From contig NZ_JACHHP010000005.1 in NCBI RefSeq assembly GCF_014202825.1, positions 75,818-139,817 on the forward strand: DNA of 64,000 bases. The letters are read 5' to 3'. Below are positions 19,049 to 27,171 of this stretch, in pieces; position 1 is the stretch's first letter, and the number at the start of each line of letters is the position of its first letter. The stretch is from Chiayiivirga flava. GTDB lineage: Bacteria > Pseudomonadota > Gammaproteobacteria > Xanthomonadales > Xanthomonadaceae. The position numbers and the translations under genes are program-made. A model generated the notes under the pieces. That model made no database searches. It had not been told where the DNA came from and was given only the letters and a program-made list of their open reading frames with translations.

Positions 19049-19761
19049 TGACGTGCCTGATCGACATCCGCGCCGCCGGCGTCCGCTTCACCCGCGAAAC
19101 GCAGACGGCCCTGCGCGTGCGACGCGAGCCGTTCTGGGCACTGCGCGGCATCGATCTGCAACTGCACGAAGGCGAACGTCTCGCCGTGGTGGGCTCCAAC
19201 GGCTCCGGCAAGACCACTCTGATGCGGCTCATGGCCGGGGTCTTCGAACCCGACGAGGGGAACATTGCGCGTTGCGTACAACCCACGCTTCTGAGCCTGG
19301 GCAGCGGCTTCAATCAGGCTCTGTCGGGCCGCGAGAACATCTTCGTCAACGGAGCGCTCCTGGGCTTCTCGCGCCAGCACGTCCGTTTGCTGCTCGACCG
19401 GATCATCGCTTTCGCGGACATCGGCGTCTACCTCGATGCACCGATCCGCACGTACTCGTCGGGGATGAAGGTTCGTCTGGCATTCGCGATCGCGAGTCAC
19501 CTCAAGCCCGAGGTTCTGCTGATGGACGAAACCCTCGCAACCGGGGACCGCTTTTTCCGCGAGAAGGCGCGCGCGCGACTGCGCGAGCTCGCCACCGACT
19601 GCCGTGCGCTGGTGCTGGTGTCGCACCAGGAACAGTCGATCCGCCGTCTGTGCGGGCGCGCGCTGTGGCTGGACGGTGGCCGCGTGCGTCTGGCCGGAGA
19701 CGTGGACACGGTGCTTGGCGCCTACAGGGATTCCCACGCATCGAAGGGAACCTTCGCATGA
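19048..19761 (+). CDS. wzt: Polysaccharide ABC exporter, ATPase subunit (short form)
   Basis: This 237-residue ATPase has Walker A GSNGSGKT (49-56), the signature [11 protein letters not shown], Walker B VLLMDE and the switch histidine in LVSHQEQS. It has no C-terminal carbohydrate-binding domain, which long Wzt proteins (400 residues or more) use to recognise a capped chain end. It therefore resembles the Klebsiella O2a or capsule (KpsT) type, in which export is coupled to synthesis. It overlaps wzm by one base and wecB by four. Confidence 0.94.
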   Translation: MTCLIDIRAAGVRFTRETQTALRVRREPFWALRGIDLQLHEGERLAVVGSNGSGKTTLMRLMAGVFEPDEGNIARCVQPTLLSLGSGFNQALSGRENIFVNGALLGFSRQHVRLLLDRIIAFADIGVYLDAPIRTYSSGMKVRLAFAIASHLKPEVLLMDETLATGDRFFREKARARLRELATDCRALVLVSHQEQSIRRLCGRALWLDGGRVRLAGDVDTVLGAYRDSHASKGTFA

Positions 19762-20885
19762 GGATCCTCACCGTGTTCGGCACCCGGCCCGAAGCGATCA
19801 AGATGGCGCCGCTGGTGCGGGCGCTGCGGCTCGAGCCCGGTTTCGATGCGCAGGTATGCGTGACCGGCCAGCATCGGCAGATGCTCGACCCGGTGCTCGA
19901 ACTGTTCGGAATCGTGCCCGATCACGACCTGGCCATCATGCGCCCCGGGCAAAGTCTCACCGACGTCACCTGTGCGGTGCTCGAGGGTCTGCGGCGTGTC
20001 ATCGAAACCGTGCGACCGGACCGCGTGCTGGTGCATGGCGACACCACGACCACGTTTGCGGCGTCGCTGGCCGCGTTCTACGCGCGCGTGAACGTGGCAC
20101 ATGTGGAAGCCGGACTGCGTACCGGCAACCTGCAGGCACCGTGGCCGGAAGAAGCCAACCGCACCCTCACCGCACGTCTGGCCGACCTTCATTTCGCGCC
20201 CACACCCGGCGCGCGCGACAACCTGCTGCGCGAGGGCGTGTCTCCTGCCACCATCCATGTCACCGGCAACACCGTCATCGACGCGCTGCTTTGGGTGCGC
20301 GACCGCATCCGGGGGTTGCCCACGTCCTCGATCGCCTTCGATTTCCTCGACCCGGCCCGCCGCACCGTGCTGGTTACCGGCCACCGACGCGAGAGTTTCG
20401 GCGACGGGTTCGAGCAGATCTGCCGCGCGATCGCCAGCGTCGCGGTACGCGAGGACGTGCAGTTCGTCTATCCGGTGCACCTGAATCCAAACGTGCGCGA
20501 GCCGGTGAACCGGATCCTTGCGGGGCGACCAAACGTGCACCTGATCGAGCCGCTCGACTATCTGCCCTTCGTCTCGCTGATGGACCGTAGCGACATCCTC
20601 CTCACCGACTCGGGCGGCATCCAGGAAGAAGCCCCATCGCTGGGCAAACCCGTGCTGGTGATGCGCGACACCACCGAACGTCCGGAAGCTGTCACTGCCG
20701 GCACGGTCCGCCTCGTCGGCGCCAGCCACGGGCGCATTGTCGACGCGCTGCACACCCTGCTCGACAATCGCGCCGTGTTCGATGCGATGTGCGCCGCGCA
20801 CAACCCGTATGGCGATGGACAAGCCGTGCCTCGCATCGTCGCGACGCTGGCGGGCCGCGTCGGCGCACCCTTTCCACCTTCATAA
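19758..20885 (+). CDS. wecB: UDP-N-acetylglucosamine 2-epimerase (non-hydrolysing)
   Basis: WecB interconverts UDP-GlcNAc and UDP-ManNAc in the cytosol. The 375-residue protein has the family's N-terminus ([15 protein letters not shown]), GDTTTTFA near 95, [10 protein letters not shown] near 115, PEEANR, and [28 protein letters not shown] near 276-303. Length equals the usual 376. It overlaps wzt and lies 13 bases before wecC, which oxidises its product. Confidence 0.96.
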   Translation: MRILTVFGTRPEAIKMAPLVRALRLEPGFDAQVCVTGQHRQMLDPVLELFGIVPDHDLAIMRPGQSLTDVTCAVLEGLRRVIETVRPDRVLVHGDTTTTFAASLAAFYARVNVAHVEAGLRTGNLQAPWPEEANRTLTARLADLHFAPTPGARDNLLREGVSPATIHVTGNTVIDALLWVRDRIRGLPTSSIAFDFLDPARRTVLVTGHRRESFGDGFEQICRAIASVAVREDVQFVYPVHLNPNVREPVNRILAGRPNVHLIEPLDYLPFVSLMDRSDILLTDSGGIQEEAPSLGKPVLVMRDTTERPEAVTAGTVRLVGASHGRIVDALHTLLDNRAVFDAMCAAHNPYGDGQAVPRIVATLAGRVGAPFPPS

Positions 20886-20898
20886 AGAGCCCCTGTCC

Positions 20899-22137
20899 AT
20901 GGAAGACACCACCGTTTGCGTTCTTGGACTGGGCTACATCGGCCTGCCCACGTCGGCCGTGATGGCAGCGCGTGGCGCGCGCGTGTTCGGCACGGACGTC
21001 AATCCAAGGGTGGTCGATACGATCAACGCCGGCGGCATCCATATCGTGGAGCCGGAACTGGACGAGTTCGTGCGTGCCGCGGTCGGTTCCGGCAAGCTCA
21101 CCGCCCACCTGCAGCCGCAGCCGGCGGATGTCTTCATCATCGCGGTACCGACGCCGTTCAGGGATGGGCATGCGCCCGATCTGAGTTATGTCGACGCGGC
21201 GACACTGGCGCTGGCGCCCGTGCTCAAGGCAGGCGACCTCGTGATCCTCGAGTCGACGTCGCCGGTGGGAACCACCGAACGCGTGGCCGCTCTGCTGGCC
21301 CAGGCGCGTCCCGACTTGCGTGTGCCGCAAGCAGACGGCGACGCCTGCGACATTCACGTTGCGCACTGTCCCGAGCGCGTGCTCCCGGGCCAGGTGATCC
21401 GCGAGCTGGTCGAGAACGACCGCATTGTCGGCGGCATCACTACGATGTGCACGGACCGCGCCATCGCCTTTTACCGCCGCTTCGTAGACGGCCAGTGCCT
21501 TGCCACCACGGCGCGCACTGCGGAAATGTGCAAGCTCACCGAAAACGCCTTCCGTGACGTCAACATCGCGTTCGCGAACGAGCTCTCGCTGATCAGCGAT
21601 CGCATGGGGGTGGATGTCTGGGAACTGATCCGCCTCGCCAACCGCCATCCGCGTGTCAACATCCTGCAGCCGGGCTGCGGCGTCGGCGGGCACTGCATCG
21701 CGGTCGATCCGTGGTTCATCGTCGACTCCGCACCGGAGCAGGCTCGCCTGATCCGCGCCGCGCGCATCGTGAACGACGGCAAGCCGGACTTCGTCATCGA
21801 ACGGACGCGGGCACTGGCGACTGAACGTGGCGCGACCCGCATCGGCATCTTCGGCCTGGCCTTCAAACCCGATATCGACGACCTGCGCGAAAGCCCGGCA
21901 TTGGTCATCGCCCATCGTCTCGCAAGCGAATTCGAGATACTCGTGGTCGAACCCCACATCGACGCGTTGCCGAACGTATTGTCGCAAGGCGTGCGCGCGA
22001 CACTGGTAACCGCAGAAGATGCCCTCGCACGGTGCGACCTGCTGCTCGTGCTTGTCCGCCACCGCGCATTTCCTCCGCTCTTGCGGGCACTGGGCACCGA
22101 CAAGACCGTGCTCGATGTGTGCGGCGCGCTGCAGTGA
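20899..22137 (+). CDS. wecC: UDP-N-acetyl-D-mannosamine dehydrogenase
   Basis: WecC oxidises UDP-ManNAc to UDP-ManNAcA with two NAD+. The 412-residue protein has the Rossmann motif GLGYIGLPTSAVMAARG (8-24), PTPFRDGHAPDLSYV near 90, STSPVGTTE, the catalytic-lysine region EMCKLTENAFRDVNIAFANE and the catalytic cysteine in GCGVGGHCIAVDPWF near 259-273. The UDP-ManNAc form is favoured over UDP-Glc dehydrogenase by the paired wecB gene and the WecC-like ESTSPVGTTE and GHCIAVDPWF segments. It supplies the aminouronic acid of the polymer. Confidence 0.95.
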   Translation: MEDTTVCVLGLGYIGLPTSAVMAARGARVFGTDVNPRVVDTINAGGIHIVEPELDEFVRAAVGSGKLTAHLQPQPADVFIIAVPTPFRDGHAPDLSYVDAATLALAPVLKAGDLVILESTSPVGTTERVAALLAQARPDLRVPQADGDACDIHVAHCPERVLPGQVIRELVENDRIVGGITTMCTDRAIAFYRRFVDGQCLATTARTAEMCKLTENAFRDVNIAFANELSLISDRMGVDVWELIRLANRHPRVNILQPGCGVGGHCIAVDPWFIVDSAPEQARLIRAARIVNDGKPDFVIERTRALATERGATRIGIFGLAFKPDIDDLRESPALVIAHRLASEFEILVVEPHIDALPNVLSQGVRATLVTAEDALARCDLLLVLVRHRAFPPLLRALGTDKTVLDVCGALQ

Positions 22138-22144
22138 CCGGACA

Positions 22145-23908
22145 ATGATCATGCGTCGGGTGCGCACATGCCTGTGTGCGCTGGCGCTGCTGTCGCCGCT
22201 CGCGAATGCAGCGCTGCCCACCGAACCCGTGACCACGTTTGCAGCGCACATCGATCTTGTCCGAAGCAGGCATCCCGAAGTGGCGCTCGAAAGAGCGCTT
22301 GCCGGACAGTTCCAGCCGCGCGAGGGCGTAGAACCGTGGCCGCTCACGCCGCCGATCGACTGGAACGCAGACCCGTTTGCCGACCCGAACTGGCGGTTCC
22401 AGCTCCATGCCTGGCGCATGCTCGATCCGCTGGTGCTCGCCTACGTACACGACGCCGATCCGATGTTGCTCGACCGCATGCTGGCACTGGCGCGCGACTG
22501 GAAGCGATATCACCTTGATGAGGGGCGCCGTTCGGAGTTCGGCGACTACGACATGGCGCTGGGACTTCGCGCACAGAAGCTCGCGTGGCTGCATGTGGCA
22601 CTGGGTGCCGCAGGCCGCGAGAGTGCGCGTGACGCCGTGATCGGACCGCTGGCTCAACATGCACGCGACACGTTGCTCGCACAGATGCCCTTCAGCGCCA
22701 CCAATCACGGCCTGTTCCAGGTGCACGGGTTGCTGGCGCTGTGTCGAGCGGGCGCGACCGACTGCACACGCACCGAGCAGCCCGCACTCGCGGAGTTCGA
22801 ACGCTTGCTCGACCAGCAGTTTCTCCCCGACTTCGGCCATGCGGAGCATTCGCCGGCGTACCACTTCTTTGCGCTCAGGACGTTCCGCCGCATGCTGGCA
22901 AGCGGTTGGTACGCGCAGGCCACGCGGGCGATCGCGATCCTCGACGGCGCGCAGGCGGTGAGCGCCTGGCTCTCGGATCCCGCTGGCGATCTGTTCGCGG
23001 TCGGCGACAGCGACAGCGCCCCCGCACCCAAACGCAAACCGCCGCAATCCGACTGTGCCCTGCGCATCGACGATGTGTGTTACATGCTCAAGGTCCTTCC
23101 GTCCACCGGCTGGGCGATCGCGCGCAGCGCCTGGAATGCTCCGGCGCAGCGCGGCTCGGCACTGTTTTTCCAGGCCGCGCACCATTCCGCTACGCACAAG
23201 CACGCCGATGACCTGAGCTTCGTCTGGTTCGACCGCGGTCGCTCCGTGCTGATCGATCCGGGCCGCTTCGGCTACGTGCGCGACGCGCGACGCGACTACA
23301 TGGCCTCGACCCGGGCACATAATGCGGTGCAGATCGACGGGCGCAACCAGCACACAGGTGGCGAGGCCGCGTATGGCTCGGCCCTGTTGCCCAGCCGAAT
23401 CGAAAACGGCGGTATTGTGCTTCGGGCTTCGATGCAAGCCATACCCCGCGCGACGCGCCATACCCGAACCCTGGTCTATCGCCCGCAGCGCATGCTGCTG
23501 GTGCTCGATGCACTGCGGTCCGACGACGCGCACGAGTACACGCATTGGTTCCAGTTCGGCAGCGACGTGATGCTTTTGCCGGACACGTCCAGCGTCATGC
23601 GCACGCTGCGCTTCGACGACGGCACGACGCTGCATCTGGTGTTGTCTCGCGATGACTGCGACGTACGCGCGCATCGCGGCGAGACGGCGCCGCTTCAGGG
23701 TTGGATCACAAGCGGCTATGCACGCGCCGCGCCGGCACTTTCGCTTGCGATCCGCTGCCACGGAACGGACAGCCTGCTGGGTACGGCGTTCGTCTGGCAC
23801 ACTGATGACCTGGAGCACGTCCGCGCCGAGATGATCGACGTCCTTGCCCACCCGCGCCATGCCGATGTCGGCACACCCATGACACTGCAGCAGGAATCGA
23901 CCCGGTGA
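22145..23908 (+). CDS. Exported heparinase II/III-like polysaccharide lyase
   Basis: This 587-residue protein has a signal peptide (about residues 1-24, ending ANA), so it acts in the periplasm or outside. An alpha-helical N-terminal domain carries FSATNHGLFQVHG and AEHSPAYHFFALRTFRRM; the beta-sandwich half begins near 330 with HHSATHKHADDLSFVWFDRGR. Asn, His and Tyr in these stretches match the catalytic residues of the heparinase II/III and alginate-lyase-related family. These lyases cleave uronic-acid-containing chains, and this operon makes a uronic acid sugar (WecB/WecC). It may trim polymer stranded in the periplasm. ATG 22145 or 22151 could start it. Confidence 0.87.
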   Translation: MIMRRVRTCLCALALLSPLANAALPTEPVTTFAAHIDLVRSRHPEVALERALAGQFQPREGVEPWPLTPPIDWNADPFADPNWRFQLHAWRMLDPLVLAYVHDADPMLLDRMLALARDWKRYHLDEGRRSEFGDYDMALGLRAQKLAWLHVALGAAGRESARDAVIGPLAQHARDTLLAQMPFSATNHGLFQVHGLLALCRAGATDCTRTEQPALAEFERLLDQQFLPDFGHAEHSPAYHFFALRTFRRMLASGWYAQATRAIAILDGAQAVSAWLSDPAGDLFAVGDSDSAPAPKRKPPQSDCALRIDDVCYMLKVLPSTGWAIARSAWNAPAQRGSALFFQAAHHSATHKHADDLSFVWFDRGRSVLIDPGRFGYVRDARRDYMASTRAHNAVQIDGRNQHTGGEAAYGSALLPSRIENGGIVLRASMQAIPRATRHTRTLVYRPQRMLLVLDALRSDDAHEYTHWFQFGSDVMLLPDTSSVMRTLRFDDGTTLHLVLSRDDCDVRAHRGETAPLQGWITSGYARAAPALSLAIRCHGTDSLLGTAFVWHTDDLEHVRAEMIDVLAHPRHADVGTPMTLQQESTR

Positions 23909-26900
23909 TCTCGGAATCCTCCACCAGCGTGCGGCCTGCCGACGATCCGACCCGCGACTATGTGGCGCGGGCTTATTTCGGCGCGTACGGGTCGCACGAA
24001 ATGATCCAACGCACGCGCCGCCGCATCGACTGGGTGGCGTCGCAGTGCCGTGGCCCACAGGTTCTCGATGTCGGCTGCAGCGAAGGCATCGTGGCGCTGC
24101 TGCTGGCGCGTGAGGGTCTGTCTACCACCGGCGTCGACACCAATGCCGAAGCCATCGCCGCGGCGCGTACCCTGATTGCGCAGGAATCGGATGCAGTGCA
24201 GGCGCGCGTGCGCTTTCACCACGGCGATCTGGAAAGCGCGGCGCTGCCCGCCGCGAGCTTCGACACGCTGGTGATGGGCGAGATACTCGAACATCTGATC
24301 GCACCCGAGCGCCTGCTGGAAACCGCCATTGCCTGCCTGCGCGATGGCGGCCGCCTCGTAATCACCACGCCGTTCGGGTATCACCCTGATGACGACCATC
24401 GACAGGAATTCGGCCTCGCGCAATTCAGCGACATGGTCCGGCGCTGGACGGCGGTGGAGACCATCGAGGTGGTTGACGGCTACATCCGGTACGCAGGTAT
24501 CCGCGACGAGGCGCCCGACGCATCCTGGGCGGAGCTGGGCGATCGTGCCCTGGTCGAACTCGGCGACGATGCGGCGCGCGCCGCGCAGCACGCCCTGCAT
24601 CGGCATATCCGCAACCACAAGAAGCGCATTTCCACGCTCGAAAAGACCGTAGGCAAGCTCGAAAAGGACAGCGCCCAGGCGACCGACCTTCGTCTCAAGG
24701 TGCGAGACCTCGAAGCGGCGCTCGCCGCACAGGTACGCAACGACAAGGAGCGTGCCTCGCGGATCGCGGAACTCGAAAGGGCCGCTGGCGACATTGATCG
24801 CACCTTGCGCAGCGAGCGCGGCCAGAGGGAACTGCTGCAGGCGCGTACGGACGACATGCGCACCGCTTTCGATGCGTCCCGTCAACGCAATCGCGACCTC
24901 GGTGCACGTATCGCTTCACTGAAGGCGCTGACCCTGTCGCAGGCGCGCCAGATCGCAATGGCGGAAGCCAGTCTGGCGCAAATAATGGAACGCAAGCGTG
25001 CAGACACCTCGCGCTTGACCGAGGCGTGCGACAAGAAACTCAAGGCCGAAATCCGTAAGCACGCCGAAACAAGGCAGCGGCTTGCCATCGTTTCGGCAAG
25101 CGACAAGCACTATCGCCATGCCGTTCGCGAACTTCGCAAGAGCGTGAGCTTCCGCATCGGTCAAGTGTTCGTGCAAGCTGCACAACGCCCTCTGACCGGC
25201 GTCGTATTGCTGCCGTTCCGCTTGCTTGCGGTTGTCTGGAACTACATCCGCGTCCCGCACGGCGCGCATGCGTCGAAGCGATCTGAGCCTACGCGCAATA
25301 CGGAGGTTGCAGCCGTGCGCCTGCCACGCGCCGCCGTCGGCGCACCCGCGCATCGGCAGGCGATCGAAGCCGCTCGCTTCGAGGCATTCGTCCCGCATGC
25401 CCATCGCGCGCCTGCGTCGCCTGTGATCGCCACCGTGCTCGACGAATTCTCCGAACAGTGTTTTGCGCCGGAAGCGCGCTTGCTGCCACTGTCCAAGCGC
25501 GAATGGCAGACCCAGCTGGAAACGACTCGACCCGACCTTCTGCTGGTGGAATCGGCCTGGCGCGGCAACGGCGGACAGTGGAAGGGCGAGATCAACCGCT
25601 GCGCCGAGAAACCGGACGCGGCACTGCCGAAACTCGTCGCTTACTGCCGAGAGCATGGCATCCCGACCGTGTTCTGGAACAAGGAAGACCCGCTCAACTA
25701 CGACCAGTTCATCGCCGCGGCCAGACTGTTCGATCACGTTTTCACCACCGACGAATCGCTGCTGCCGAAATACCGCGAGGATCTGGGTCACGACCGCGTG
25801 GCGGCACTGCCGTTCGCGGCGCAGCCGGACATCCACAACCCGACTTCGCGACGCGACGAGTTCGACGTGGCATTTGCCGGCAGCTGGTTCGCCGAAAAGC
25901 ACGACACGCGGCGCGCCGTGCTTGAGCCGCTGCTGGACGCGGCCACGCATTTCGAGTTGCACATCTTCGATCGCCATTCGGCGCTGGACGATCCGCGCTA
26001 CGCGTTCCCATCGAAGTACCGGCAGTGGATCCGTCCCGCGTTGCCTTATTCGAGCGTGCTGACCGCGTACCGTCGGTTCAAAGTCTTTCTCAATGCCAAC
26101 TCGGTTCTGGAATCTCCCAGCATGTTCTCGCGCAGGGTATTCGAGCTGCTGGCCTGTGCGACGCCCGTGGTGTCCACACCCTCGGCCGGAATGGAGGCAA
26201 TGCTGCCTGGCCTCGTCCGCGTGGCACGGGACGAAGCAGAAGCACGTGCGCACATCGCTGAACTGCTCGGAGACGAGGAAAAGCGCCGCATCGAAGGCCA
26301 TCTCGCGATGCGCGCGGTGTTGACCGATCATACCTATCGTGTGCGCCTGGCGCAGGTGATGCAGCGCATCGGACTGCCTGCCCCGGTCGCGAGCGCGATG
26401 CCGCGGGTCTCGATCGTGTTGTGTACCAATCGTCCGGAGAATCTCCCCAACTGCCTGCACAACGTGCGGCGACAGTCGTATCCCGACATCGAACTGATGC
26501 TGGTTCTCAACCGCAACGGTGTGGATCTGAACGAGGTGCGAGCGCAGTTCGCCGACCTGCCCAACGTGACCGTGCTGCATGTGGACGAAGCCGAGTCTCT
26601 CTATACCTGTCTCAACGCGGCCATTGCGCAGTGCTCGGGCCAGATCTGGAGCAAGATGGACGACGACAACGTCTACGGCGACCACTACATCGCCGATCTG
26701 GTGCGTGCAATGGAGTTTTCGCATGCGGATATCGTCGGCAAGACCTGCTACTACACACTGCTCGAACACCGGAATCTCTCCGGCCTGCGTCGCATGGGCG
26801 TGGAGAACGGCTACGTGAAATTCGTCCAGGGCGGCACCATTACCGCACGTGTCGCGACCACGACGGCATTGCGCTGGAGCGAGGATTTGCGCTCCGGTGG

Positions 26901-27087
26901 CGACTCGCAGTACTTGCGCGACGCTGCCGCCGCCGGCCTGTCGATCTACTCGTCCGACCGCTTCAACTTCGTCAGCGTCCGGCGTGGAGACGAAGGCGGC
27001 CACACGTGGACGATCAAGGACGAGGACTATCTCAAGCGCTGCGAAGGCGTGCGCGAGGGTATCGACCTTTCACGCATCCTGATCTGA
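23905..27087 (+). CDS. Multidomain methyltransferase / coiled coil / CgeB-like GT / GT2 protein
   Basis: This 1060-residue protein starts at GTG 23905 and overlaps the lyase gene by 4 bases. Residues about 40-190 are a class I methyltransferase (VLDVGCSEG at 52-60, VMGEILEHL near 124). Residues about 232-410 are rich in Lys, Arg, Glu and Ala with heptad spacing and look like a long coiled coil. A short hydrophobic segment follows (FRLLAVVWNYIR near 440). Residues about 507-828 resemble CgeB/DUF3880-type GT-B proteins (VFNN-like GIPTVFWNKEDPLNYDQF; FSRRVFELLACATPVVSTPSAGMEA). Residues 832-1060 are GT2 (VSIVLCTNRPENL, SKMDDDNVYG with the DxD). It may extend and cap the glycan, but this role is inferred. 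Confidence 0.88.
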   Translation: MISESSTSVRPADDPTRDYVARAYFGAYGSHEMIQRTRRRIDWVASQCRGPQVLDVGCSEGIVALLLAREGLSTTGVDTNAEAIAAARTLIAQESDAVQARVRFHHGDLESAALPAASFDTLVMGEILEHLIAPERLLETAIACLRDGGRLVITTPFGYHPDDDHRQEFGLAQFSDMVRRWTAVETIEVVDGYIRYAGIRDEAPDASWAELGDRALVELGDDAARAAQHALHRHIRNHKKRISTLEKTVGKLEKDSAQATDLRLKVRDLEAALAAQVRNDKERASRIAELERAAGDIDRTLRSERGQRELLQARTDDMRTAFDASRQRNRDLGARIASLKALTLSQARQIAMAEASLAQIMERKRADTSRLTEACDKKLKAEIRKHAETRQRLAIVSASDKHYRHAVRELRKSVSFRIGQVFVQAAQRPLTGVVLLPFRLLAVVWNYIRVPHGAHASKRSEPTRNTEVAAVRLPRAAVGAPAHRQAIEAARFEAFVPHAHRAPASPVIATVLDEFSEQCFAPEARLLPLSKREWQTQLETTRPDLLLVESAWRGNGGQWKGEINRCAEKPDAALPKLVAYCREHGIPTVFWNKEDPLNYDQFIAAARLFDHVFTTDESLLPKYREDLGHDRVAALPFAAQPDIHNPTSRRDEFDVAFAGSWFAEKHDTRRAVLEPLLDAATHFELHIFDRHSALDDPRYAFPSKYRQWIRPALPYSSVLTAYRRFKVFLNANSVLESPSMFSRRVFELLACATPVVSTPSAGMEAMLPGLVRVARDEAEARAHIAELLGDEEKRRIEGHLAMRAVLTDHTYRVRLAQVMQRIGLPAPVASAMPRVSIVLCTNRPENLPNCLHNVRRQSYPDIELMLVLNRNGVDLNEVRAQFADLPNVTVLHVDEAESLYTCLNAAIAQCSGQIWSKMDDDNVYGDHYIADLVRAMEFSHADIVGKTCYYTLLEHRNLSGLRRMGVENGYVKFVQGGTITARVATTTALRWSEDLRSGGDSQYLRDAAAAGLSIYSSDRFNFVSVRRGDEGGHTWTIKDEDYLKRCEGVREGIDLSRILI

Positions 27088-27171
27088 TCCCGATGACGCA
27101 GTCGGTAGGTCCATCGCCGTGCAAGCCCGGTCTTGGCATTCCTGGTTATCGCCGATGTCGGCGTCACTAGG

